Shown here one piece after another: positions 1 through 7,600 of a stretch of DNA of 47,670 nt. The stretch is from contig CAJOEJ010000015.1 of NCBI GenBank assembly GCA_905233375.1, forward strand, positions 1 through 47,670, given 5' to 3'. The stretch's first letter is position 1. Every line of letters begins with the position of its first letter. Both the position numbers and the translations under genes were made by a program. Source of the DNA: Paludibacteraceae bacterium (lineage in GTDB: Bacteria; Bacteroidota; Bacteroidia; Bacteroidales; Paludibacteraceae). A model generated the notes under the pieces. That model worked only from the letters and a program-made list of their open reading frames with translations, was not told the DNA's origin and did not search any database.

Positions 1-40
1 GATAGCCAAATTAAATCAAAAAATCAAAGAACGCTTGTAA
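1..40 (+). CDS. C-terminal tail of an upstream gene (partial)
   Basis: An open frame enters the window at base 2 and closes with TAA at 38-40, giving the tail IAKLNQKIKERL. It is AT-rich like the glycosyltransferase gene that follows 77 bases later on the same strand, so it is probably the end of another gene of the same surface-polysaccharide locus. Twelve codons are too few to name a family, and the frame could be open by chance. Confidence 0.4.
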   Translation, partial: IAKLNQKIKERL

Positions 41-117
41 TATATTGTATATTAACATTTTAATAGGTGCAACTAAAAAGTTAACGCACCAGTAGTAATG
101 TTAAATAAACTAAGAAA

Positions 118-1281
118 ATGAATATCTTATTCTTAAATAACTATTTTCCGATTTTTGGAGGAGCAGATTCTGGTGCTTCTAATCGGTCAACCATGTTCAT
201 TTCGGCTTTAGCTGAATTAGGGAATGTAGATGTGGTGTCGTTCCGAAAAGATGAGCCTGTAAATATTGCTAACTGTAACTATGTCTATAATGGAGAGGTT
301 GCTTGTTGGGCAAAGGAGCATCGGCTAGATAAGTTTGCTAAACTATTCGCGTTTCATTCTCCGAATAAGATATATCCAGTAACCGCAGAAAAGGAAAGGA
401 TTATAGATGAGGTGGTTCGTAATAAGAAATACGATTATATAGCATGTCGATACATTCGCGAAGCAGTAGAATGCGGTCTGCTTAAGTATTCCTCAAAACT
501 TATCATCGATGTGGACGACAATCCAAGAGATGTGGCGTTGATGGCGGCTAAAACAGCACGGACGTTGCGAAATCGTCTATATAACAGGATCTATGCAAAT
601 ACCTTGGATTGCATGGTAAAATATGTGCTAAAGAATGTGTATTGCTGTTACCACTCTAATCCGCTACAGGCTCCTATCGGAAAATCCATTTATCTGCACA
701 ACGTCACAATGTCAGATGCTGAACTTCCTCTTATCTCAGAAAAAACACCGCTGCAGATTATGATGGTCGGATTGTTCCATTATGGTCCAAACATCGAGGG
801 TTTGGAACATTTTCTGAATTCAGTATGGCCTTTGGTTCATCAATCTAATCCGAACGTTACATTAAATGTTGTAGGTAAGATTGGCGATGAACGGCTTAAA
901 GAAAAATGGGGTGAGCACGATGGAGTTGTGCTCAAAGGATTTGTGCAAGATCTATTGGCGGAATATAAAAACTCACGCGTTGTTATTGTGCCGATTTATT
1001 CCGGAAGTGGAACTAGTGTCAAAGTGGTTGAGGCGATGAAACTGAACCGCGTTTGTGTAGCGACACGAGAAGGTGTGCGTGGATATGATAGATATCTCCA
1101 CGATGGTCAAGACTATTTGTTGGCGCAGAATGATGCTGATTTCGCACAAAAGATTCTGGAACTTGTAGATGATGTTTATAAGTGCAATGAGATAGCCATC
1201 TCAGCGCGCGAAAAGATCGAGAAACATTACTCTCAATCCCGATTTAAAGAAATAATTAGAACTTCAATCAAACGCCAATAA
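118..1281 (+). CDS. Glycosyltransferase family 4 (GT-B fold)
   Basis: Predicted cytoplasmic sugar transferase of 387 residues for surface polysaccharide assembly. The N-terminus has the GT-B opening strand (NILFLNNYFP) and a glycine-rich loop (FGGADSGASN). The C-terminal half has the nucleotide-sugar region typical of GT4: a VGLFHYGPNIEGL strand-loop near residue 220, then IVPIYSGSGTSVKVVEAM near residue 295, where the Glu of the E-x7-E type site lies. Donor and acceptor cannot be read from sequence. The gene is clearly AT-richer than the rest of the window, as is common in exchanged capsule or O-antigen loci. Its TAA stop is separated by one base from a truncated GT2 start, so the two were probably once an operon pair. 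Confidence 0.85.
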   Translation: MNILFLNNYFPIFGGADSGASNRSTMFISALAELGNVDVVSFRKDEPVNIANCNYVYNGEVACWAKEHRLDKFAKLFAFHSPNKIYPVTAEKERIIDEVVRNKKYDYIACRYIREAVECGLLKYSSKLIIDVDDNPRDVALMAAKTARTLRNRLYNRIYANTLDCMVKYVLKNVYCCYHSNPLQAPIGKSIYLHNVTMSDAELPLISEKTPLQIMMVGLFHYGPNIEGLEHFLNSVWPLVHQSNPNVTLNVVGKIGDERLKEKWGEHDGVVLKGFVQDLLAEYKNSRVVIVPIYSGSGTSVKVVEAMKLNRVCVATREGVRGYDRYLHDGQDYLLAQNDADFAQKILELVDDVYKCNEIAISAREKIEKHYSQSRFKEIIRTSIKRQ

Positions 1282-1341
1282 TATGAAAAAACTATTATCC
1301 ATCGTAATCCCTGTGTACAAGGTCGAGAAATACATCGACAA
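1281..1341 (+). repeat. 61-bp direct repeat, left copy
   Basis: This block is repeated at 3053-3113, 1772 bp downstream, in the same orientation with one mismatch (A at 1286, G at 3058). It covers the GT2 start codon and codons 2-20. Identity begins two bases before the ATG and ends exactly at 1341/3113. The repeat brackets the minus-strand ATPase gene. Confidence 0.95.
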
Positions 1342-1357
1342 ACTAAAACACCAATAA
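1283..1357 (+). pseudogene. Truncated 5' end of a GT2 glycosyltransferase gene
   Basis: The frame starts one base after the GT4 stop and reads MKKLLSIVIPVYKVEKYIDK, then leaves the family sequence (LKHQ) and stops at 1355-1357. The first 20 residues match the intact GT2 gene at 3055 except residue 2 (Lys versus Glu). At DNA level 1281-1341 and 3053-3113 are identical at 60 of 61 positions. I read this as the original GT2 start left behind when the ATPase-bearing segment arrived. The alternative is that it is the stub of a different GT2 paralogue. Confidence 0.85.
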
Positions 1358-1366
1358 AAACACCTC

Positions 1367-1383
1367 GCGGGAGGTTTTCCCGC
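1367..1383 (-). terminator. Probable terminator of the ATPase gene
   Basis: GCGGGA (1367-1372) and TCCCGC (1378-1383) form a perfect 6-bp stem with a 5-base loop. Read on the minus strand the stem is followed within a few bases by GTGTTTTTATT. That suits a terminator 33 bases beyond the stop codon of the minus-strand ATPase gene. Stem strength is moderate. Confidence 0.55.
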
Positions 1384-1415
1384 AAGACGATCTTTGACAT
1401 ATTTTGATAAAAGTA

Positions 1416-2837
1416 TTAGAATGCAAACAAATCATCCATGGAAAGTTGGATCGGGATATGGTTTGCCCATTGATTACGTTTTAATCCAAATGACGTAATC
1501 ATCAGCAGCGACACTCCTTTCCTTGTTCCGGAATGTGCAACAAATGTAGCCAACTTATTTTGGATGGATTTGTCGTAAGACTCCGTCAGTTCATACTCTC
1601 CTTGCGCAAATTTTATTTCGCAAAGATTGATTACTTGGTCGTCTCGGTCAATAAGCATATCAATTTGCGCACCACTCTCATTACTGTCCTTCGGGCGATA
1701 TTGCCAAGAATATATATTGCTGATGATACCTGAAATACTCAACGCACGTTTGATTTGCTCTATATGTTGGAAACATATACGCTCAAAAGCCAATCCGCTC
1801 CATGCGTTATATTGAGGCTTAAGAATCATTTGTGACCAATAGTTCGCTCCAAACACACGTTTCTCAGCAAGGAACTTGAAGTAAAAGAGAGTAAAGTTGT
1901 CTATCAGCTGATAAATAATATCTTTTTTCTGCTTACCAAGTGCATAGAATGAGCGGATAAAATCGCACTTTTCCAATTCCTCTAACATTGTTGTCAGTTT
2001 ACCTCCAATATTCAGTCCTGTAGCATCTATAATCTCCGAACGCGTCATGCCGGCTTTCTTTGTTCCCAATGCCGTAATAATATCAACATAAGGTTGCGGA
2101 TTGCGGAACAAAGATGCATATAACGCATTAAACTCACCGCGCAACGGACTTGTCTTCTCAAAGAACATTCGGTCTATATTTTGTGCAGGGCTGTATTCCT
2201 TTTGTATAAATTGCCAATAGTACGGAATGCCACCAAGAATCATATAAGTTTCCAGTATGTTACGACGACTCATCCCTAAATTATTGGCCGTTGCAAACTG
2301 CTCGCATTCGCGCAATGTAAATGGTTCTAGATAAATCTGACGCGTTAACCGATTATGCAAACCACCATGGTTCTTAACAATCTTGCTGATGATCCATGAC
2401 GTGGCACTGCCACATATAACAAGCACAATATCTTTTCGTGCAGACGCCCAGCCATTCCAGAAATGATCAAGCGCTGCTACAAGATTTGACTTCGGCGTGT
2501 CCATCCACGGCAACTCGTCAATAAAAACAACTTTCTTGCCTCCCGGACGACTCTGCAAGAACTGTCCTAAAGCAAAGAAAGCATCAAACCAATCGGATAT
2601 ACGCGGCACTTTAGCCATACCGGCATTCAATAGAGAGCGTTTAAACTCTTTGAGTTGACCTTTCTTATCAATTTTTTGCAATCCGGTATGCTGAAAAGCT
2701 ATATGGGAATTATACGTCTCGCGAACAAGATAGGTCTTGCCAACACGACGACGACCATATATAGCCACAAACTGCGAGTCTTCTTTCTCCAATAACGAGA
2801 GCAATAATTGCTGCTGATTTTGACGACCGATAACCAT
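1416..2837 (-). CDS. AAA-type ATPase with C-terminal DUF234 (PD-(D/E)XK-like) domain
   Basis: Member of the archaeal-type ATPase plus DUF234 family, common in many copies in Bacteroidota and archaea; its role is not settled. Using the start at 2837 it has 473 residues. Walker A is GRRRVGKT at about residues 28-35, Walker B is KVVFIDELPW near 107, and CGSATSWI near 145 is sensor-like. A winged-helix segment (MTRSEIIDATGL) lies near 270. The C-terminus has the nuclease-fold core QIDMLID followed by CEIKF near 407. A longer frame opens at 2942, but a TTG-N20-TATCTTTG promoter at 2868-2898 lies downstream of that ATG, which favours 2837. The gene lies in opposite orientation between two glycosyltransferases and looks like cargo of the segment bounded by the 61-bp repeats. 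Confidence 0.85.
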   Translation of the reverse strand: MVIGRQNQQQLLLSLLEKEDSQFVAIYGRRRVGKTYLVRETYNSHIAFQHTGLQKIDKKGQLKEFKRSLLNAGMAKVPRISDWFDAFFALGQFLQSRPGGKKVVFIDELPWMDTPKSNLVAALDHFWNGWASARKDIVLVICGSATSWIISKIVKNHGGLHNRLTRQIYLEPFTLRECEQFATANNLGMSRRNILETYMILGGIPYYWQFIQKEYSPAQNIDRMFFEKTSPLRGEFNALYASLFRNPQPYVDIITALGTKKAGMTRSEIIDATGLNIGGKLTTMLEELEKCDFIRSFYALGKQKKDIIYQLIDNFTLFYFKFLAEKRVFGANYWSQMILKPQYNAWSGLAFERICFQHIEQIKRALSISGIISNIYSWQYRPKDSNESGAQIDMLIDRDDQVINLCEIKFAQGEYELTESYDKSIQNKLATFVAHSGTRKGVSLLMITSFGLKRNQWANHIPIQLSMDDLFAF

Positions 2838-2867
2838 AATCTTACGATGCTTAATTAAAAATCGCTG

Positions 2868-2898
2868 CAAAGATACAAATAAATTACCAAATGTGCAA
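2868..2898 (-). promoter_or_regulatory. Promoter of the ATPase gene
   Basis: On the minus strand TATCTTTG (2868-2875) matches the Bacteroidota -7 box TAnnTTTG. TTG (2896-2898) lies exactly 20 bases upstream. The start codon follows 30 bases after the -7 box, so transcription would begin near 2864, inside the longer alternative frame. The -33 element lies between the arms of the first operator-like repeat. Confidence 0.65.
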
Positions 2899-3004
2899 GA
2901 GAAAAGTGAGATTTGGTACAAAATATTGCACTTTTCATTCAAAAATAGCGCGATAGTTTACCAAATGTACCATAAAAACATAAGATTTGGTACAAAATAA
3001 TGCA
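2884..3004. repeat. Two 47-bp operator-like inverted-repeat units
   Basis: Unit 1 (2884-2930) and unit 2 (2958-3004) share one plan: TTACCAAATGT, 16 variable bases, then ATTTGGTACAAAATATTGCA (unit 2 has AATG for ATTG). Within each unit TACCAAAT and ATTTGGTA are perfect 8-bp inverted arms. The units are 74 bp apart, about seven helical turns. Unit 1 overlaps the ATPase promoter, so repression or autoregulation is the simplest reading. The regulator is unknown. Confidence 0.7.
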
Positions 3005-3052
3005 TTTTTATCAAAATATGTCCTGTGACTGACAACAAACATAATAACACAT

Positions 3053-3113
3053 ATATGGAAAAACTATTATCCATCGTAATCCCTGTGTACAAGGTCGAGA
3101 AATACATCGACAA
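3053..3113 (+). repeat. 61-bp direct repeat, right copy
   Basis: Second copy of the block at 1281-1341, here forming the start codon and first codons of the intact GT2 gene. Sequence immediately upstream differs from that upstream of the left copy, so the right junction of the inserted segment is at 3052/3053. Confidence 0.95.
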
Positions 3114-4104
3114 GTGTATCTCTTCGCTTCTTGTACCGGACAAGCAACAACTACAACTGCTTGACATCGTGGTCATCAACGATGGAACACCCGACAACTC
3201 GGCAGTCCTTGCCAAAGCGTACGAGAAGCAGTATCCCGGTATCGTCCGCGTCATTGACCAAGAGAATCGCGGTCATGGCGGCGCATGGAATCATGGTACA
3301 GAACTCGCGGTGGGCAAGTATTTGTTCTATCTCGATTCGGATGACTGGTTCGAGACGAGCGAGTTGAGCAAACTAATCACCTATCTCGGTTCGGTCGATG
3401 TCGATATGGTCATGTTGGACGGACAGAACTACTATGCCGCAACAGATACCTATGAGGAGAAAAACAAACACAGTGAACTGACACCCGAGAAACACTACGA
3501 TGCCGATTCGTTCGACTGGCTCGGAACAGGTCACGGCTATGATATGACATATGCGCACGATACGGTCTATCGAACCTCCATGATGCAAGCTTACTTGCCG
3601 CTCTTCTGCGAACACGTGATGTACGATGATGTCTCGCTTCAAGCCATTCCTATCATGATCGCCCAAGACTTCATCTATACCAAACTGAACGTCTATCGGT
3701 ACTATATCGGTCGTCCGGGGCAGTCGTTCGATCCCAAAGTGCGGGCTGTTAGAGCAGCAGATGATGTCACTAAAGTGCTTACATTCCTCCTTGACTGGGT
3801 GCGCAGAAACCGTCATGTCGTCCCCAAAGGCGGCACACGCGATGCCTATACCGAAGAGAATTACCAGTCGATGGGGTATTGGCATTACTATGAACTGAGT
3901 CTCTTTGATGCCACCACTGCCAAGCCGCGTCTTGCGGCATGGGATAAGTTCCTGAAGGAGAACTATCCGGAAATTAAACCGAGCCGCATCGTTCGTATGT
4001 ACCATCTCCTTCCTTTCCCTCTCTACTACGCATGGTTCAAGTGCCATTACTTCACCCAACGCGTTATCCGTTATATTAAAAGAAAACTGAAAATCAAACG
4101 CTGA
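3055..4104 (+). CDS. Glycosyltransferase family 2 (GT-A fold)
   Basis: Predicted inverting sugar transferase of 349 residues. It shows the GT2 opening LSIVIPVYKVEKYIDKC, VINDGTPDNS near residue 42 (nucleotide-binding Asp), and the DxD-type motif YLDSDDWF near residue 96. The C-terminus is basic and aromatic (FKCHYFTQRVIRYIKRKLKIKR), possibly a membrane-association helix. ATG 3055 is chosen because the family sequence begins there and the duplicated block also starts at this codon; an in-frame ATG at 3025 would add ten atypical residues. A 69-codon gene begins one base after its stop. Donor and acceptor are unknown. Confidence 0.88.
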   Translation: MEKLLSIVIPVYKVEKYIDKCISSLLVPDKQQLQLLDIVVINDGTPDNSAVLAKAYEKQYPGIVRVIDQENRGHGGAWNHGTELAVGKYLFYLDSDDWFETSELSKLITYLGSVDVDMVMLDGQNYYAATDTYEEKNKHSELTPEKHYDADSFDWLGTGHGYDMTYAHDTVYRTSMMQAYLPLFCEHVMYDDVSLQAIPIMIAQDFIYTKLNVYRYYIGRPGQSFDPKVRAVRAADDVTKVLTFLLDWVRRNRHVVPKGGTRDAYTEENYQSMGYWHYYELSLFDATTAKPRLAAWDKFLKENYPEIKPSRIVRMYHLLPFPLYYAWFKCHYFTQRVIRYIKRKLKIKR

Positions 4105-4105
4105 T

Positions 4106-4315
4106 ATGTTCAAATACACAAAACGACTTTTATCTGACATCCGTTTCTGGTGTCAGGAGTGCAGAATCCGCAGTAAGGAGAATGCGGAAATGGAGCGCAT
4201 TGCTGATGAAGAGTGGTTTCATCCTATGGCAGGTTTTTGTTACTACCAAACGATTAAACGCGAGCGTGCCGAGCGGAAAGAGAAACACCGGCAGGAACGT
4301 GAAGCGATTCAATAG
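4106..4315 (+). CDS. Small charged hypothetical protein
   Basis: Frame of 69 codons starting one base after the GT2 stop. The product is rich in Arg, Lys and Glu, with paired Cys near residue 17 (WCQECR) and a helical C-terminus with alternating basic and acidic residues (RERAERKEKHRQEREA). There is no signal peptide or membrane segment. It is placed as the last gene of the glycosyltransferase unit, just before a strong terminator. I recognise no family. Tight coupling to GT2 and the terminator 10 bases after its stop support it being translated. Confidence 0.55.
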   Translation: MFKYTKRLLSDIRFWCQECRIRSKENAEMERIADEEWFHPMAGFCYYQTIKRERAERKEKHRQEREAIQ

Positions 4316-4325
4316 GGTAGAAAAG

Positions 4326-4362
4326 CAACAGAGTGTGCCAAACTCATTGGCACACTCTGTTG
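4326..4362. terminator. Bidirectional terminator between the GT unit and groEL
   Basis: A perfect 16-bp inverted repeat, 4326-4341 with 4347-4362, encloses a 5-base loop (ACTCA). It lies between convergent genes, 10 bases after the small ORF and 48 bases past the groEL stop. A-rich sequence on the left gives a CTTTTC tail on the minus strand. The plus-strand tail (ATATCTTT) is weaker. Confidence 0.85.
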
Positions 4363-4410
4363 ATATCTTTGCAGGTCAGTTTTATTGACAGCTTTTGCAG
4401 GTGAGGCGGG

Positions 4411-6039
4411 TTACATCATGCCTCCCATGCCTCCGGCGGGCATGGCGGGAGCGGGGTGCTCCTCGGGATGATCCACGATGACACACTCGGTAGTGAGGAA
4501 CATACCTGCGATCGAAGCGGCGTTCTCCAGCGCTACACGGGTGACCTTGGCGGGATCAACCACTCCTGCCTCGAAGAGGTTCTCGTACCGGTCGGTACGC
4601 GCGTTGTAACCGAAGTCAGCTTTTCCAGCACGCACTTTGTCCACTACGACCGCACCTTCCTGTCCGGCGTTCGCTACGATCTGGCGGAGCGGCTCTTCGA
4701 CCGCACGGCGCACGATCTCGATACCTGTCTGCTCGTCCTCGTTGTCGCCCTTGAGTCCCTCCAGCGCCGCCTGAGCGCGGATGTACATGACACCACCGCC
4801 GGGAACGATTCCTTCTTCGACAGCGGCACGTGTCGCGGAGAGCGCATCGTCCACGCGGTCTTTCTTCTCCTTCATCTCGACCTCGGAAGCCGCACCTACG
4901 TTCAGTTGTGCCACGCCTCCTGCGAGTTTGGCAAGACGCTCCTGCAGTTTCTCCTTGTCGTAGGTCGATTTGGTGGCAGTTATCTGCGCCTTGATCTGTC
5001 CTACGCGTGCAGCAATCGCCTCTTTGTCACCAGCGCCGTTGACGATGGTGGTGTTATCCTTGCTGACCGTGATGGTCTCGGCGGTACCGAGCATTTCGAT
5101 CGTCGCCTGGTCAAGTTTGATACCTTTCTCCTCGCTGATGACGGTACCACCGGTGAGGATGGCTATGTCTTCGAGCATCTCTTTGCGTCTGTCACCGAAT
5201 CCCGGTGCCTTGACGGCGCAGATCTTGAGTTGTGCGCGGAGACGGTTCACTACGAGTGCGGTGAGTGCTTCGTTGTCCACATCTTCGGCGATGATGAGCA
5301 GCGGACGTCCGCTCTGAACGGCGGGTTCGAGAACCGGCAGGAGCTCTTTGAGGTTGGAGATTTTCTTGTCGTAGATCAGGATATAGGGTTTGTCCATCTC
5401 GACGAGCATCTCTTCGGTATTGGTCACAAAATAGGGGCTTATGTAGCCGCGGTCAAACTGCATGCCCTGTACGACGTCGATGGTGGTGTCCATTCCTTTT
5501 GCTTCGCCGATGGTGATGACGCCGTCCTTGGATACCTTGCGCATTGCGTCGGCGATGAGTTTTCCTATTTCGGCATCGTTGTTCGCCGAGACGGTAGCCA
5601 CCTGCTCAATTTTGTCGAAGTCGTTCCCTACGACTACTGCGTTCTTCTTGATCTCCGCCACGATAGCAGCGACCGCTTTGTCGATACCGCGTTTGAGGTC
5701 GAGCGGGTTCGCACCTGCCGCGAGGTTCTTGAGTCCTACGTTGATGATCGCTTGTGCGAGTACGGTAGCGGTAGTTGTACCGTCACCTGCCTGGTCACCG
5801 GTCTTGGAAGCCACTTCCTTGACGAGTTGTGCGCCGAGGTTCTCTGCTGCGTCCTTGAGTTCAATTTCTTTGGCTACGGTCACGCCGTCCTTGGTAATGT
5901 GCGGAGCTCCGTATTTCTTGTCGATGATGACGTTTCGTCCTTTGGGACCAAGTGTCACTTTGACTGCGTTTGCCAGTTGGTCCACGCCACGCTTTAGCGC
6001 CTCTCGCGCCTCCACATTATATGTAATATCCTTAGCCAT
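4411..6039 (-). CDS. groEL: Chaperonin GroEL
   Basis: ATP-driven folding chamber subunit, 542 residues, full length. Seen: the N-terminal [18 protein letters not shown], the nucleotide-binding [12 protein letters not shown] near residue 86, the apical-domain region [10 protein letters not shown] near residue 280, and the C-terminal Gly/Met tail ending GGMGGMM. It follows groES by 34 bases on the minus strand. The spacer between the two contains a 7-bp-period AT-rich array. Cytoplasmic, partner of GroES. Confidence 0.98.
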   Translation of the reverse strand: MAKDITYNVEAREALKRGVDQLANAVKVTLGPKGRNVIIDKKYGAPHITKDGVTVAKEIELKDAAENLGAQLVKEVASKTGDQAGDGTTTATVLAQAIINVGLKNLAAGANPLDLKRGIDKAVAAIVAEIKKNAVVVGNDFDKIEQVATVSANNDAEIGKLIADAMRKVSKDGVITIGEAKGMDTTIDVVQGMQFDRGYISPYFVTNTEEMLVEMDKPYILIYDKKISNLKELLPVLEPAVQSGRPLLIIAEDVDNEALTALVVNRLRAQLKICAVKAPGFGDRRKEMLEDIAILTGGTVISEEKGIKLDQATIEMLGTAETITVSKDNTTIVNGAGDKEAIAARVGQIKAQITATKSTYDKEKLQERLAKLAGGVAQLNVGAASEVEMKEKKDRVDDALSATRAAVEEGIVPGGGVMYIRAQAALEGLKGDNEDEQTGIEIVRRAVEEPLRQIVANAGQEGAVVVDKVRAGKADFGYNARTDRYENLFEAGVVDPAKVTRVALENAASIAGMFLTTECVIVDHPEEHPAPAMPAGGMGGMM

Positions 6040-6043
6040 ATTA

Positions 6044-6079
6044 TTTACAATTTAGTAATTTAGAATTTACAATTTATTT
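6044..6079. repeat. 7-bp-period array between groES and groEL
   Basis: Consecutive units read TTTACAA, TTTAGTAA, TTTAGAA, TTTACAA, TTTATTT, all 7 bp apart from one 8-bp unit. The array fills almost the whole groES-groEL spacer and runs over the groES stop codon (6074-6076). Confidence 0.7.
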
Positions 6080-6349
6080 GATTACAGCGAGCACATCGCT
6101 CTGACGCATGATGAGGTATTTCTCCCCGTCGAGTTCGAGTTCGGTACCGGCGTATTTGCCATAGAGCACGGTGTCACCGACTTTGAGAACCATCTCTTCG
6201 TCTTTTGTTCCTGTTCCGACAGCGAGTACCTCGCCACGGAGCGGTTTCTCTTTGGCACTGTCAGGTATAATAATACCTCCGACTGTTTTTTCTTCTGCAG
6301 CTGCGGGCTTGATAAGCACGCGATCCGCTAATGGTTGAATTGTATTCAT
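6074..6349 (-). CDS. groES: Co-chaperonin GroES
   Basis: 91-residue lid of the GroEL chamber. It starts [20 protein letters not shown] and has the mobile-loop hydrophobic tripeptide in [14 protein letters not shown] at about residues 22-35, followed by the conserved GEVLAVGTG and [14 protein letters not shown] segments. First gene of the groES-groEL operon. The upstream 78 bases contain a -24/-12-like element rather than the housekeeping promoter. Confidence 0.97.
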   Translation of the reverse strand: MNTIQPLADRVLIKPAAAEEKTVGGIIIPDSAKEKPLRGEVLAVGTGTKDEEMVLKVGDTVLYGKYAGTELELDGEKYLIMRQSDVLAVIK

Positions 6350-6389
6350 GTTGTATAACGTTTAAAATTTATATTCTAAAACCGATTGT

Positions 6390-6405
6390 TCAAAATGTGT
6401 GCCAA
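6390..6405 (-). promoter_or_regulatory. Sigma-54-like -24/-12 element upstream of groES
   Basis: On the minus strand TTGGCAC is followed, after five bases, by TTGA. The GG dinucleotide and the downstream element have the 10-base separation of -24/-12 promoters, but the last dinucleotide is GA rather than GC. No TAnnTTTG box sits 19-21 bases from the TTTG here. The ATG is 40 bases downstream. Candidate only. Confidence 0.4.
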
Positions 6406-6427
6406 ATAGTTTAGTTCTGCCAAAATG

Positions 6428-7600
6428 TCAGTCTTCTTGGCGCAAGTTGTATTTGTCGATCACGTATCCGTTCCGTAGCACGATGACTCCCGGGTTTGCG
6501 CGCACGATGGTCTTGAGCGTGACGGGATCGGTGTAGCAGAAGAGGGATTCCGCCGTTAGTGCGTCCCATTCGAGTTCCTCGGCGAAGGCATAAATCTCGT
6601 CTTCTCCCGATCCGGTCAGAAGATACAGGGTTTGTCCCTCCGCGATGAGTTGTTCGCAGAGCGTTTTGAGTTTGTCCGCCTGTTTGCGATCCGTTTTGTG
6701 GAGGTCGTACATGACGATGAGCGTTACGGGATCTTCGGACTCGAGGATGTCGTATGTGATATCATCAAAGTCCATGGTGAGAATTTCGAAGTCGTGTATA
6801 GGTGCTTCGTATCCTTTCTTGACGAGGACGGAGTGCTGGTCCACAAACGTCCAAGTGGAATCGTTCTTGGGATAATTCTCCAGCGTGAACTCCTGCTCGA
6901 TGCCGTTTTCATCGGCGTAGATGAGTGTGGTCTCGTATTGGTCGGGTTCGGCATCCTCGGGTACCGCCATGAGTTCGGGCAGGTTGTTGCCTATCTTATA
7001 GGGTCGGAAGTCCATTGGCGGGAGATGGGTGTAACTGTAGTACATGAGTCCTCCTCCAGCTCCGAGTGCGAGCAGGAAGACGGTCAGTTCCGCCCACCAT
7101 GAGAAGAGCGGCGGAATGGACTTACGGCATACCAGCAGACAGATGGTAAGCGCGAGATAGACCACGTTCTTCCAGAAAGTCTGCCAGTTGGTGAGCACGA
7201 GTGCATCGCCGAAACAGCCGCAATCAGAGATCGGGTTCGTCAGGGCGATATAGAGCGTGAGGGGTGTCATGAACAGGAAGAAAACGAGTGTGATCCACGC
7301 GGTCCATCTCGTTTTGATGTTGGCAAGTAGCATCCATCCGAGCAGCCACTCGGTGAGGATGAGCAGAACCGCGGCAACACCCGCTGCGGGAAGGAAATCC
7401 GTAAATATTCCGCCGAAGGCTTTGAGGTAGTCTTCGATCTTATACACCGTTCCTAAAGGATCGACGGCTTTGACGAAGCCGGAGAAGAGGAAGGTGAACG
7501 CCAACAGCGTGCGCGCTACGCTGCCCGCTATGTGAATTATTGGTGAATGGTTATTGGTCATTGGTGAATGATGATTTGTCATTGGTGATTTAGTTCTCAT
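6428..7600 (-). CDS. DoxX/MauE-like membrane protein with C-terminal soluble domain (BT_3928-like)
   Basis: 390 residues. After the N-terminus come four hydrophobic segments: LLAFTFLFSGFVKAVDP near residue 32, VAAVLLILTEWLLGWMLL near 77, ITLVFFLFMTPLTLY near 102, and a pair near 140-180. A 220-residue soluble C-terminus resembles the part paired with such membrane domains in Bacteroides BT_3928-type proteins. Function is unknown; DoxX/MauE relatives act with thiol or quinone chemistry, and a GCFGD motif near residue 130 fits that. The first 25 residues are encoded by an eight-unit, 7-bp-period array (7532-7587), so internal ATGs at 7582 or 7561 may be the true start. ATG 7600 overlaps the DUF1599 stop by 11 bases. 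Confidence 0.8.
   Translation of the reverse strand: MRTKSPMTNHHSPMTNNHSPIIHIAGSVARTLLAFTFLFSGFVKAVDPLGTVYKIEDYLKAFGGIFTDFLPAAGVAAVLLILTEWLLGWMLLANIKTRWTAWITLVFFLFMTPLTLYIALTNPISDCGCFGDALVLTNWQTFWKNVVYLALTICLLVCRKSIPPLFSWWAELTVFLLALGAGGGLMYYSYTHLPPMDFRPYKIGNNLPELMAVPEDAEPDQYETTLIYADENGIEQEFTLENYPKNDSTWTFVDQHSVLVKKGYEAPIHDFEILTMDFDDITYDILESEDPVTLIVMYDLHKTDRKQADKLKTLCEQLIAEGQTLYLLTGSGEDEIYAFAEELEWDALTAESLFCYTDPVTLKTIVRANPGVIVLRNGYVIDKYNLRQED
7532..7587 (-). repeat. Eight-unit 7-bp array (CACCAAT type) at a gene start
   Basis: Read on the minus strand the units are CACCAAT, GACAAAT, CATCATT, CACCAAT, GACCAAT, AACCATT, CACCAAT, AATTCAC: exactly 8 x 7 = 56 bp. The array codes for the SPMTN-rich N-terminus of the DoxX-like protein. 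The same unit family, also 56 bp, lies inside polA at 40880-40935. Confidence 0.9.

Noticed and set aside
41..117. Terminator or attenuator before the GT4 gene
   Set aside because: GGTGC and GCACC (near 67-91) can pair with an inner AACT/AGTT but need a bulge and lack a T tract; too weak to call.
2838..2942. N-terminal extension of the ATPase from ATG 2942
   Set aside because: The TTG-N20-TATCTTTG promoter lies inside it, and family similarity starts at the ATG 2837 product (GRQNQQQ before Walker A).
1342..3052. Classical insertion sequence
   Set aside because: No transposase, no terminal inverted repeats, and the flanking duplication is 61 bp, far longer than usual target duplications.
4456..5997. 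513-codon open frame opposite groEL
   Set aside because: It is antisense over nearly the whole groEL gene, arises from codon bias of a highly expressed gene, has no family features, and is Val/Asp/Arg-rich as expected of a shadow.
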